Shown here one piece after another: positions 1 through 8,684 of a stretch of 64,000 bases of DNA (position 1 is the stretch's first letter; each line of letters begins with the position of its first letter). Source of the stretch: Aquilaria yunnanensis (lineage: Eukaryota > Streptophyta > Magnoliopsida > Malvales > Thymelaeaceae); NCBI GenBank assembly GCA_039654915.1, contig CM077596.1, forward strand, positions 45,878,501-45,942,500. Direction: 5' to 3'. The position numbers and the translations under genes are program-made. A model generated the notes under the pieces. It was not told where the DNA came from. It made no database searches and worked only from the letters and a program-made list of their open reading frames with translations.

Positions 1-196
1 ATTTATTTATTTATTTATTTTTTCTTTTGATTTTATCTTTCCTTTCTTTCTTTTCTTTTCTTTTTCTTATCTTTCTTTTCTTTTTTTTTTTATTAATTTT
101 TCTTGTTTAATGAAGGATATTTATTATTTAAAGAATTACTTAAAAAAAAGTAATTAATTTTTTTAATAAGAAGTTAATTCAAAAAAAAATTTTGAT

Positions 197-290
197 CATG
201 GTACGGGGCGTTGTTACTCAGCCAGACCCTCTTCACCAGGTGAAGCAGCTCAAAAGCGGGCACGAGACAGTTTCCAGCCAATATACCATG
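197..290. other. 94-nt conserved LTR block flanked by inverted CATGGTA/TACCATG
   Basis: A 94-nt block of normal base composition lies inside very AT-rich LTR sequence. It starts with CATGGTA, ends with its inverted copy TACCATG, and contains the palindrome TTCACC-A-GGTGAA. It recurs at 24580-24673 with one difference seen and at 63806-63899 with none seen, although the third LTR copy has diverged strongly on either side. Conservation against a decayed background suggests a function in the LTR or its RNA leader; which one is unknown. Confidence 0.7.
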
Positions 291-1190
291 AACTAAAAAT
301 TTTTAGACTTAACAACATGACTTAGATTTATTTTATGTTTTTTTTATTTAATTAAAATTTTATTTATTCAATGATGAAGGCAAAATTCATATGTATTTTT
401 CAAAAATAGAACAAAAGTCTTAATTTTTTTTTGAATGAATTAAGCAAAAATGATTATTCAAGAAAAGAAACTAAAAAAAAAATTTTATGTATATTTTAAA
501 CATAAAGGAAAATTTTTTATATTTATATGTTTTGTTTTTTGATAAAAAAAATTAACTAAAAAGAAGTGATTATTTAACAAGGATCTTAAAAAAAATAAAA
601 TTTATATGTATATTTTAAAAAAATAAAGGAAAGTTTTGATATTTATATTTCATTTTTTACGTTTTTTTTGTTTGATAAATAATTTTAATTAATAAGTCTA
701 AGATATTTAAGAGATAATTTAATCCTTTTGAATTTATTCTACTTTTGAAATAATTTGCTAAGATTTTTATAAAGGAAACAAAAAGTTATATCTTTTCATT
801 ATTTTAAAAGAAATAAGCAAAATATTACTGAATAAAATATTAGCCCAAAAATTTTACTTTTATCATTATTTTTATTACTAAAAAAAAGTCATATTTTATT
901 ATTTTAAAAGAAATAAGTAAAATGTTACTGAATAAAATATTAACCCAAAAATTTTACCCTTTTTTGTTCTTTTTATTAATAAAGAAAACTAAAAAGTTAT
1001 ATTATAAAAATAAGTAAAATATTACTGAAAAATATTAACCCAAAAATTTTACTCTTTTTATTCTTTTTTATTAATAAAGAAAACTAAAAATTTATATTTT
1101 ATTATTTTAATAAATAATTAATATATTAATCCAAAGTTTTTTATTTTTAATAAAGAAAAATTTATTTATATATTTTATTTAAAAATATTT

Positions 1191-1226
1191 CCAAGCCATG
1201 AATCCTGGCGAATCATTTGGTCATGG
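1191..1226. other. 36-nt LTR hairpin module (3' LTR copy)
   Basis: This is the 3' LTR counterpart of the module at 25575-25610. The outer CCA/TGG and middle CCA/TGG pairs are kept. A change at 1211 (A here, G in the other LTR) breaks one pair of the inner stem, so this copy is slightly decayed. Confidence 0.55.
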
Positions 1227-1604
1227 AGTTTTAATTTTTATTAAATTTTAATTATTTAATTAATTATTAGTTTTAATTATAATTTTATTGGATTTTTCTT
1301 GAATTTTAAATTTTAAAGATCATTATTTTAAAGATATGTTTAAAAAAAATTGATTTGTATATTTTTAGAATTATTTAATTATTTCTATTTATTAATTTTA
1401 ACAAAAAGGAATAAAAAGTCAACTTTGTTATCTTTAAAGAAATAATAAAAATAATTGGCTTTTAAAAATGATTTTTATTAGCCTTAATAATTAATTACAA
1501 AATAATCTTCTTTTAATTTTCATTTATTTATTTATTAGTAAAGGGTAAAGGTGAATTAAATAAAAAAATAAAGTGGGGCTTTTTGGCCATCCACTTTAAA
1601 AATA

Positions 1605-2110
1605 AATAATAATAAAGGTTAGCAAAATTAATTAAATTAATTAACAAAAATAATAAAAATTAGCCAAGTTTAATTAAATTAATTGTTAACAACAATAATA
1701 AAAGTTAGCCAAGTTAATTAATTGATTAACAACAATAATAAAAAGTTAGTCAAGTTAATTAATTAACAACAATAATAAAAGTTAGCCAAGTTAATTAATT
1801 AATAACAGTAATAAAAGTTAGCCAAATTAATTAATTGTTAATTAACCAAATTAATTAAATTAATTAATTAACAACAATAATAAAAAGTTAGAAGTTAATT
1901 AACTGTTAACAATAATAAAAGTTAGCCAAATTAATTAATTGTTAATTAACCAAGTTAATTAAATTAATTAATTAACAACAATAATAAAAGTTAGCCAAAT
2001 TAATTAATTATCAATTAACCAAGTTAATTAAATTAATTAATTAACAACAATAGTAAAAGTTAGACAATTTAATTAATTATTAACAACAATAATAATAAAG
2101 GTTAGTAAAA
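1605..2110. repeat. AT-rich minisatellite inside the LTR
   Basis: Degenerate tandem units of roughly 35-60 bp carry the motifs GTTAGCCAAGTTAATTAATT and AACAACAATAATAAAAG, about ten times in a row. The same array is present at about 25990-26490 in the 5' LTR with the same variants, so it predates this insertion. Confidence 0.8.
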
Positions 2111-2339
2111 ATTAGCAAGTTAGTTGTTAGTTGTTAATAACAACAAAAAAAAAAGAAAAAAGGTTAGTAATAATAACAATAATAAACAAATAAATAAACA
2201 AGTAGAAAAAATAAAAGAGTTAATTAATTAATTTTCTGCAAAGACAAAATAAAAAGGTTAGTGACTTAATAGAAAGAAATTGAAAAGATGATGGGTGAAA
2301 CATGGGTTTACCCTTTTGAATTAAAATTTTGAATTCCTG

Positions 2340-2668
2340 GGAAACGAGAACGACGACGGCGCGAGGGGGGAAAGGGAGGGGCAGCTGGCGGCACGGCCAG
2401 GGGCAGGGGGCGACGGCGTGGGGCATGGGGGGGGCCGGCGGCGAGGGCGGCGCGGCGGCGGTCAGGGGCGGCGCGGCTGCGGGCAGGGGTGGCGCCGGGC
2501 AGGGGCGGTGCGACAGGAGCAGAGGGAGCTGGGCGACGCGGCGGGCTGGGGGAGAGCGCGGCGGCGGCAGGTGCTGCGAGGGGAGGGCACGGCGGCGGCG
2601 AACGGCGTAGGGCGGCGGCGGCGGGCGGCGAGGGGCACGGCAGAGAGAGAGAGAGAGAGAGAGAGAAA
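2340..2668. repeat. GC-rich island and GA microsatellite in the LTR
   Basis: About 300 bp of very high GC content sits in LTR DNA that is otherwise very AT-rich, followed by a (GA)n run. On the element strand it lies downstream of the LTR TATA box, so it would fall in the transcribed R/U5 leader, with the GA run read as a CT-rich tract. The left copy holds about 21 bp of GGC-rich sequence that the right copy (26725-27050) lacks, while the right copy has a longer GA run; both are typical slippage changes. Confidence 0.8.
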
Positions 2669-2815
2669 GGGAACAGCAGTGAAAAAAAAAATTTGGCTTT
2701 CTGGGGAAGAAGGGAAGAGGGCTGGGGCTAAGGGCTGTAATTTTCTCTTTTTTTAAAACGGAGCTCTAAGTTTTTTTGCTATTTTTTTCTGTGTTCAGCA
2801 CAAAATTTGGGGGGC

Positions 2816-2823
2816 TATTTATA
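2816..2823 (-). promoter_or_regulatory. TATA box of the 3' LTR
   Basis: The minus strand reads CTCTATAAATAGCC, a consensus plant TATA box. It is the same position as 27193-27200 in the 5' LTR. From this LTR it would drive transcription leftward out of the window. Confidence 0.6.
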
Positions 2824-3327
2824 GAGGAAGTTTAGCTGAACTGTTGATGGATAAATTAATAAAAAATTTCAAACTTATCTCTTAAATTGGTAAAATGATA
2901 GTTTTAGTCCTTTACGTCTCTCAGCCTCTGGATAAGTTCCTGAAGCTTCTGATTTTGACAATTTTGTCATTTTCTGTCAATTTGAGCCAAAAACGTCGGC
3001 AGGCTCAAAATTTTATGTGACAAACTGCCAAATGCTCCTGGAACTTTCAGAATTTGTCAATTTTGCCTGAAACTTCTTAATTTTGTCATTTTTACGTCAA
3101 ACTTTTTAATTTTGTCATTTTTATGGAGTTTTCTTTTTTTCTTTCAAACATACACATATACACACATATATCAAATCTTCACAAAACAAAACAAAAAATA
3201 TATATTTTAAACTAATTAAAAAAAAATTTTAGTAACAATAATAATAATAATACATTTTTTTATTTAATTTTTTTATTTAATTTTTTTTAAAATTATTTTA
3301 ATGGCCGGACGAAATTGGGTGTCAACA

Positions 3328-3340
3328 GCTGCCCCCCTTT
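3328..3340 (-). other. Polypurine tract for plus-strand priming
   Basis: On the element strand the sequence AAAGGGGGGCAGC lies directly before the TGTTGACACC start of the 3' LTR. This is the expected position and composition of the polypurine tract and fixes the element's orientation. Confidence 0.9.
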
Positions 3341-3433
3341 GCATGCTTCATGGGACATGATGTATGCAAAGTTAGTTACCAAATTTCGTCCAGCTTAGCT
3401 AGGCATTGAAAACCTTCTCGCTGCCTAAACTCT

Positions 3434-5138
3434 GAGGTTTAAGGAAAGGTCCTTAGAACCTCTAACGATAGGAAAGGTTCTATCGTTGTAAGATGGACTG
3501 AATGATTGATTGTTTGTTTGAGGTTTAAGGAAAGGTCCTTAGAACCTCTAACGATAGGAAAGGTTCTATCGTTGTAAGATGGACTGAATGATTGATTGTT
3601 TGTTTGAGGTTTAAGGAAAGGTCCTTAGAACCTCTAACGATAGGAAAGGTTCTATCGTTGTAAGATGGACTGAATGATTGATTGTTTGTTTGAGGTTAAG
3701 GAAAGGTCCTTAGAACCTCTAACGATAGGAAAGGTTCTATCGTTGTAAGATGGACTGAATGATTGATTGTTTGTTTGAGGTTAAGGAAAGGTCCTTAGAA
3801 CCTCTAACGATAGGAAAGGTTCTATCGTTGTAAGATGGACTGAATGATTGATTGTTTGTTTGAGGTTAAGGAAAGGTCCTTAGAACCTCTAACGATAGGA
3901 AAGGTTCTATCGTTGTAAGATGGACTGAATGATTGATTGTTTGTTTGAGGTTAAGGAAAGGTCCTTAGAACCTCTAACGATAGGAAAGGTTCTATCGTTG
4001 TAAGATGGACTAAATGATTGATTGTTTGTTTGAGGTTAAGGAAAGGTCCTTAGAACCTGTAACGATAGGAAAGGTTCTATCGTTGTAAGATGGACTGAAT
4101 GATTGATTGTTTGTTTGAGGTTAAGGAAAGGTCCTTAGAACCTGTAACGATAGGAAAGGTTCTATCGTTGTAAGATGGACTGAATGATTGATTGTTTGTT
4201 TGAGGTTAAGGAAAGGTCCTTAGAACCTCTAACGATAGGAAAGGTTCTATCGTTGTAAGATGGACTGAATGATTGATTGTTTGTTTGAGGTTTAAGGAAA
4301 GGTCCTTAGAACCTCTAACGATAGGAAAGGTTCTATCGTTGTAAGATGGACTGAATGATTGATTGTTTGTTTGAGGTTTAAGGAAAGGTCCTTAGAACCT
4401 CTAACGATAGGAAAGGTTCTATCATTGTAAGATGGACTGAATGATTGATTGTTTGTTTGAGGTTTAAGGAAAGGTCCTTAGAACCTCTAACGATAGGAAA
4501 GGTTCTATCGTTGTAAGATGGACTGAATGATTGATTGTTTGTTTGAGGTTTAAGGAAAGGTCCTTAGAACATCTAACGATAGGAAAGGTTCTATCGTTGT
4601 AAGATGGACTGAATGATTGATTGTTTGTTTGAGGTTAAGGAAAGGTCCTTAGAACCTGTAACGATAGGAAAGGTTCTATCGTTGTAAGATGGACTGAATG
4701 ATTGATTGTTTGTTTGAGGTTAAGGAAAGGTCCTTAGAACCTCTAACGATAGGAAAGGTTCTATCGTTGTAAGATGGACTGAATGATTGATTGTTTGTTT
4801 GAGGTTTAAGGAAAGGTACTTAGAACCTCTAACGATAGGAAAGGTTCTATCGTTGTAAGATGGACTGAATGATTGATTGTTTGTTTGAGGTTTAAGGAAA
4901 GGTCCTTAGAACCTCTAACGATAGGAAAGGTTCTATCGTTGTAAGATGGACTGAATGATTGATTGTTTGTTTGAGGTTAAGGAAAGGTCCTTAGAACCTC
5001 TAACGATAGGAAAGGTTCTATCGTTGTAAGATGGACTGAATGATTGATTGTTTGTTTGAGGTTTAAGGAAAGATCCTTAGAACCTCTAACGATAGGAAAG
5101 GTTCTATCGTTGTAAGATGGACTGAATGATTGATTGTT
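3434..5138. repeat. 86-bp minisatellite, about 20 copies
   Basis: Units of 85-86 bp begin GAGGTTTAAGGAAAGG and are repeated about 20 times with very few changes, mainly GGTTTAAGG/GGTTAAGG length variants and CCTCTAACG/CCTGTAACG. Each unit holds two potential hairpins, AAGGA-N4-TCCTT and AACGATAG-N8-CTATCGTT. The variants are interspersed, so the array grew by unequal exchange or slippage. It lies about 100 bp from the polypurine tract, where Ogre elements are known to carry tandem repeats. Degenerate relatives with the core GAGGCAAAGGTTCCATCCTT continue to about 5300. Confidence 0.95.
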
Positions 5139-5299
5139 CTCGAGGCAAAGGTTCCATCCTTAAAACCTCGGATTGATTGATTGATTTTGAGGCAAAGTTT
5201 CCATCCTTAAAACCCCGATGATGAAAATTGATTGTTTTCGAGGCAAAGGTTCCATCCTTAAAACCCCGATGAAAATTGATTTTGAGGCTAAGGAGCTTT

Positions 5300-5828
5300 C
5301 CTTAGGACCTCGAGCGAAATTTATATGAAAACAATTGAAATTGGAATAATTTTCTTCGAAAGTATGAATTTTCATACTAGGTGAGTGCAAAAATTTAAAC
5401 TTCGATAAGATGAGTAAATCTTGATGATGACAATAACACTGACAAATTATGTAAAGGGAACGGATGTTTGGAATCAATATTCAAGGTTCATCTAATATTT
5501 TCTTCAGTAAATATAGATTCCCTTGTGAGATATGTCATCCGAATAAGGTTAAAACTTAACTACCCCAAAATGTTATGCCTAGTAGATCTAATAGGATGCG
5601 TCTCAAGAGTAACAAAAATTACTCTTTACTCAACCATTCCAACCTAAAGGCATTGTCCTATGGTTCTAATATCAGCATCGACGAAACTATCTTATAAAAA
5701 AAAGAAATTCCTTGAAAAGAAAAACTGAAACGCGAAAGAAAATGCTGATAATAAAACTAAAGGACAAGAAAAACGGATCAGATCGCTTCTTTCTTCCACA
5801 ATACTTCAACAGGGTGAGTAGAGGACCA
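5300..5828. other. Element spacer without a recognised gene
   Basis: About 530 bp lie between the degenerate edge of the minisatellite and the end of the LOG-like gene. I see no conserved coding frame. On the element strand it would be the 3' untranslated region of the LOG transcript and of the genomic RNA. Confidence 0.6.
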
Positions 5829-6458
5829 TTATGGGAGTGAACTGGTCGGGAAAGACTGTCGTGTCCAGTCTATCTGAATCATTGCTGGATCTGGTTTAGG
5901 AACAAAAGCTTGTATTTTATCTAGCAATTCTTCAGCAGTTGTTGCGGATATTATGATTCGCCGTGCCACTCTTGATATGAAATTGTTCTGCATAGCATAA
6001 TCCATAAAAGCTATCAGACCTGTAAAGAAATTGTTAACATTTAAAAGCCCAATGGGTTTCTTATGCAAATTAAGTTGGGCCATGGAAGCAATTTGAAAGA
6101 CTTCTCCCAATGTGCCAAAACCACCTGGTAGAGCGATAAAAGCATCAGCATTTAAAAGCATTTGTAACACACGCTCTTGCAAATTTTTAACCACTAATTC
6201 TTCTCCAATCGTGCCCCCAGAAATAAATTTCAGAGGTCCAGGGATAATGCCCAGAACTTGACTTCCTCCTAGAGATGCTGCTGATGCTACACCTCCCATT
6301 AATCCGACACTACCTCCTCCATAAACTAAATGTATTTTTCGCTCAGCTAATACTCTACCCAAATGGTTGGCTGCTTTTAAATACTCTTCATCTTTTCCCG
6401 GAAAAGCCCCAGAAAATACACAAATACTTCGGGATTTATGAGTTGGGGTTTTCTCCAT
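5829..6458 (-). CDS. LOG-type cytokinin riboside 5'-monophosphate phosphoribohydrolase, intronless
   Basis: LOG enzymes release active cytokinin bases from cytokinin riboside monophosphates in the cytosol and nucleus. The 209-residue frame keeps the family layout: an N-terminal ICVFSGAFPGK segment (family usually FCGSS), GGGSVGLMG at 47-55 and PGGFGTLGE at 111-119, fitting PGGxGTxxE. The catalytic-pair arginine is present at 96, but the usual following lysine is valine at 97. I chose the methionine at 6458 because homologues begin near there and the context has G at -3 and +4; the frame opens upstream to 6518 with unrelated sequence. Host LOG genes have several introns, whereas this copy has none, so it looks like a retrocopy. 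It lies inside the retrotransposon, between the cysteine-rich gene array and the minisatellite, on the element's coding strand. The frame is undamaged. Activity is uncertain because of the changed residues. Confidence 0.88.
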   Translation of the reverse strand: MEKTPTHKSRSICVFSGAFPGKDEEYLKAANHLGRVLAERKIHLVYGGGSVGLMGGVASAASLGGSQVLGIIPGPLKFISGGTIGEELVVKNLQERVLQMLLNADAFIALPGGFGTLGEVFQIASMAQLNLHKKPIGLLNVNNFFTGLIAFMDYAMQNNFISRVARRIIISATTAEELLDKIQAFVPKPDPAMIQIDWTRQSFPTSSLP

Positions 6459-6471
6459 TCCTATCCTTACC

Positions 6472-6498
6472 CTTGTGAGAAAAGAGGATATATTTATA
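6472..6498 (-). promoter_or_regulatory. TATA box and possible splice acceptor before the LOG-like gene
   Basis: The minus strand reads CTATAAATATATCC with TATAAA at 6493-6498, then a pyrimidine run ending TTTTCTCACAAG at 6472, 14 nt before the ATG. The TATA motif aligns with the TATA motifs of the cysteine-rich units, but is only about 35 nt from this ATG compared with about 110 nt there. A promoter here would leave almost no leader, so splicing from an upstream start to the acceptor is an alternative. Both readings are inference. Confidence 0.4.
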
Positions 6499-6529
6499 GA
6501 GATGAAGAGATAAGGCAATAATTTTATTT

Positions 6530-7005
6530 TTCAAGAATGGATACATTATTGCCAGCTATTCATAGTAGTCACGAGTATGACTCTGGTCCGGTATGGGTAC
6601 ACTATCGTTAAAAGAGGAGGAAAATTTTCAAAATAGCTGCTAGCATGTACAGTAGTCGCGACTGTAGCTTATGTCAGGAGTAGGTACATGATTGTCGGAT
6701 GAGAAGGAAAATTTCAAAAGTGGCAGGTATATACAGTAGTCATAATTATAGCTCATGTCAGGAGTGGGTACATTATGGGAGGAAAATTTCAAAAGCGTCA
6801 GCTAGCATGTACAGTATCGTGACTATGGCTTATGTCAAGAGTGGATACATTATCGCTGAAAGAGGAGGAAAATTTCAAAAGCGACAGCTAGCACGTACAG
6901 TAATCGTGACTTTGGTTCATGTCAGGAGTGGATACATTATTACCAAAAGGGGAGGAAAATTTCAAAAGCGACAGCTAGCACGTACAGTAATCGTGACCTT
7001 GTTCC
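6530..7005. repeat. About six imperfect ~85-bp repeats upstream of the LOG-like gene
   Basis: The motif GGAGGAAAATTTCAAAAGCG, then GCTAGCACGTACAGTAATCG and GTCAGGAGTGGATACATTAT recurs with spacings of about 78-94 bp. The units resemble the region just upstream of each cysteine-rich gene (for example 7745-7815), so this is a local amplification of that intergenic module. Open frames across it follow the repeat and are not taken as genes. Confidence 0.8.
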
Positions 7006-7137
7006 ATCTTCTACTGGCTTTGCGTCCAGTAACGGCTTCAATGCTTTCTATGAATCGGTGATTTGCATCTCATCTAGCTTTTTCACAAACTGGCAAACAG
7101 GGTCGTTTAGGGTCAGATTCCCAAGACTGTAACGTTC

Positions 7138-7596
7138 TCATTCTTTTTGGAGAATTATCCATAATCCAACAACCTCAAATTGCACTATTCCGCAAGAATG
7201 CGCTTCAAGAACCTCTCGGATATCTTCCAGAGATTCCTTACGCAAGCCATTCTTGATGAATTTTATTCTATCATTACGATTTCTGGTGATCACTCCTGGA
7301 GAACGACATTTATTGCCGCAAATCCACCATCCACAATTATGACAAACGCCTAGCCTCTTTGCTCTTCTTTTTTTGGCATAAGCGCTTTTACCAAAGCCAG
7401 GCATTCGGGGAAAGAACGCTTCTAGAACTTCACCAGCTGAACGAACCTTAGCTTCAATTAGCCACCGCACATTATCAGGAATGCCTTTGTGCATAAATAG
7501 TCGGAATCGTTCACATCTAATTTGATAAACCTTTTTAAGAACATTTATTGGGAAAAAAGGGAAATATTTTCGTAGAGCAGAAAGAGAAGGCTCCAT
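7138..7596 (-). pseudogene. Cysteine-rich basic protein, copy A, shortened by a stop codon
   Basis: This 152-residue frame has the same layout as copy B: an N-terminal segment starting MEPSLSALRKYF, a basic stretch SAYAKKRRAKRLG, the cluster CHNCGWWICGNKC (C-x2-C-x4-C-x3-C) and an IKNGLRKESLEDI segment. A TGA stops it about 30 residues before the end used by copy B, and sequence homologous to B's tail continues in frame past the stop (about 7135-7060). Relative to copy B the cluster has G-W-W in place of G-R-W. It may still make a truncated protein. A TATA motif lies 110 nt upstream at 7706-7711. Confidence 0.75.
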
Positions 7597-7705
7597 TGAT
7601 GAAGGAGGCATTTAAGAGAAAAAGAAAGAAATTAGTGATTGTAGGAAATGGAAATAACTGACTTTGGGAGTTATGGAGTACCGTATCCAGAAGGAAGAAC
7701 ACGCA

Positions 7706-7711
7706 TTTATA
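7706..7711 (-). promoter_or_regulatory. TATA motif of unit A
   Basis: The minus strand reads CACTATAAATGCGTG 110 nt before the copy A start. The same motif occurs 109 nt before copy B and 122 nt before copy C, which supports a promoter kept by each unit. Confidence 0.5.
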
Positions 7712-7859
7712 GTGATGAAAGGATAATGTGTTTATTACACTTACAGAAGTAAGTACATTATTGCCAAAAGAAAAGACAAATGACAGCTTATATGTACAGC
7801 AATCATGACTGTGGCTCTCATCTTCCACTAGTTTATGTCTAGTAATGGCTTTAATGCCT

Positions 7860-8408
7860 TCATAAGTCGGGGATTTGCTTCCCATCCAGTTTTCTCACAA
7901 ACTGGCAAACAGGGTCATTAAAAGTTAGATTTCCAAGACTGTAACGATCCTGTTCTTTACGGAAAGTCCACCATAAATCCATAATTTCCCATTGCACTAT
8001 TTCACAAGAATATGTTTCAAAAGTTAATAGGATATCATCCAAAGATTCCTTACGCAGGCCATTCTTGATGAATTTTCTTTTATCTTTATGATTTCTGGTG
8101 ATCATCCCTAAAGAACGACATTTAGTATCGCAATTCCATCGTCCACATTTATGACAGACACCTAGCCTCTTTGCTCTTCGCTTTTTGGCATAAGCGCTTT
8201 TACCAAAGCCGGGCATACGGGGAAAGAACGCTTCTGGAACTTCACCAGCTGAACGAACCTTAGCTTCAATTAGCCACCGCACATTATCAGGAATGCCTTT
8301 GTGCATAAATACTCTGAATCGTTCACATCTAGCTTGATAAATCCTTTTAAGAACATTTTTTGGGAGGGAAGGAAAATGCTTTCGCAGGGTGGAAAGAAAA
8401 GATTCCAT
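7860..8408 (-). CDS. Cysteine-rich basic nucleic-acid-binding-like protein, copy B, full length
   Basis: This is the only complete uninterrupted copy, 182 residues from the ATG at 8408, the position conserved in all four units; the frame opens further upstream but that part is not conserved. Seen in order: MESFLSTLRKHFPSLP, a segment RCERFRVFMHKGIPDNVRW, a basic run SAYAKKRRAKRLG, the four-cysteine cluster CHKCGRWNCDTKC (C-x2-C-x4-C-x3-C), IKNGLRKESL, and a C-terminal FNDPVCQFVRKLDGK. An arginine/lysine-rich stretch directly before a small zinc-finger-like cluster is the layout of the carlavirus cysteine-rich nucleic-acid-binding family (Pfam Carla_C4), some of which are nuclear regulators or silencing suppressors. 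That link rests on motif layout alone; a gag-like zinc knuckle or an unrelated plant family are alternatives. It lies inside the retrotransposon on its coding strand. Confidence 0.7.
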   Translation of the reverse strand: MESFLSTLRKHFPSLPKNVLKRIYQARCERFRVFMHKGIPDNVRWLIEAKVRSAGEVPEAFFPRMPGFGKSAYAKKRRAKRLGVCHKCGRWNCDTKCRSLGMITRNHKDKRKFIKNGLRKESLDDILLTFETYSCEIVQWEIMDLWWTFRKEQDRYSLGNLTFNDPVCQFVRKLDGKQIPDL

Positions 8409-8516
8409 TGATGAAAGAGGAATTTGAGAAGAAAGGAAGAAATTAGTTATTGTAAGAAACGGAAATAACTGACTGTGAGAGTCACGGGGTACCGTATCCA
8501 GAAAGAAGAACACACA

Positions 8517-8522
8517 TTTATA
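8517..8522 (-). promoter_or_regulatory. TATA motif of unit B
   Basis: The minus strand reads GTATAAATGTGTG 109 nt before the copy B start, at the same place as in units A and C. The upstream block GGTACCGTATCC is also shared between units. Confidence 0.5.
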
Positions 8523-8684
8523 CGATGAAAGGATAACGTGTTTATTACGCTTACAGAGGCAAGTACATTATTATCAATAGAAAAGACAAATGACAGCTTA
8601 TATGCACAGCAATAATGTCTGTGGCTTTCATCTTCCACTAGTTTATGTCCAGTAATGGCTTTAATGCCTTCATAAGTCGGGGTT

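Larger units (their letters stand above)
1..3327 (-). repeat. 3' LTR of the Ogre-type element (partial)
   Basis: This stretch is repeated almost base for base at about 24370-27704. It ends in GGTGTCAACA at 3327, which on the element strand is the TG start of the LTR. It contains the same internal landmarks as the other copy: a 94-nt conserved block (197-290), a 36-nt hairpin module (1191-1226), an AT-rich minisatellite (about 1605-2110), a GC-rich island (2340-2640), a GA microsatellite and the TATA box at 2816-2823. No protein gene is supported here; open frames over the GC-rich island are compositional. Confidence 0.95.

Noticed and set aside
2329..2756. Overlapping glycine/arginine-rich open frames (also at 26705-27133)
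   Set aside because: They follow the GC-rich island in several frames at once and lie in an LTR; no domain is recognisable.
3434..5138. Regular repeats that could suggest a CRISPR array
   Set aside because: The units are contiguous with no unique spacers, lie in a plant retrotransposon, and have no cas genes.
5160..5477. 105-codon minus-strand frame next to the minisatellite
   Set aside because: Its C-terminal half is translated degenerate repeat; nothing indicates a gene.
5829..6518. Taking the LOG-like gene as an ordinary host gene
   Set aside because: It lies between the polypurine tract and pol of one retrotransposon, lacks the family's introns and shares upstream sequence with the element's other accessory genes.
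6699..7061. 120-codon plus-strand frame with repeated KISK/GGKFQKRQ segments
   Set aside because: It is a translation of the ~85-bp repeats on the strand opposite to all element genes.
7535..7885. Frames starting MGSK-x-PTYEGIKAIT between cysteine-rich units (also 8447-8695)
   Set aside because: They are similar only because the units are duplicated, the tails differ by frameshifts, and they overlap the end of the neighbouring copy and the promoter block.
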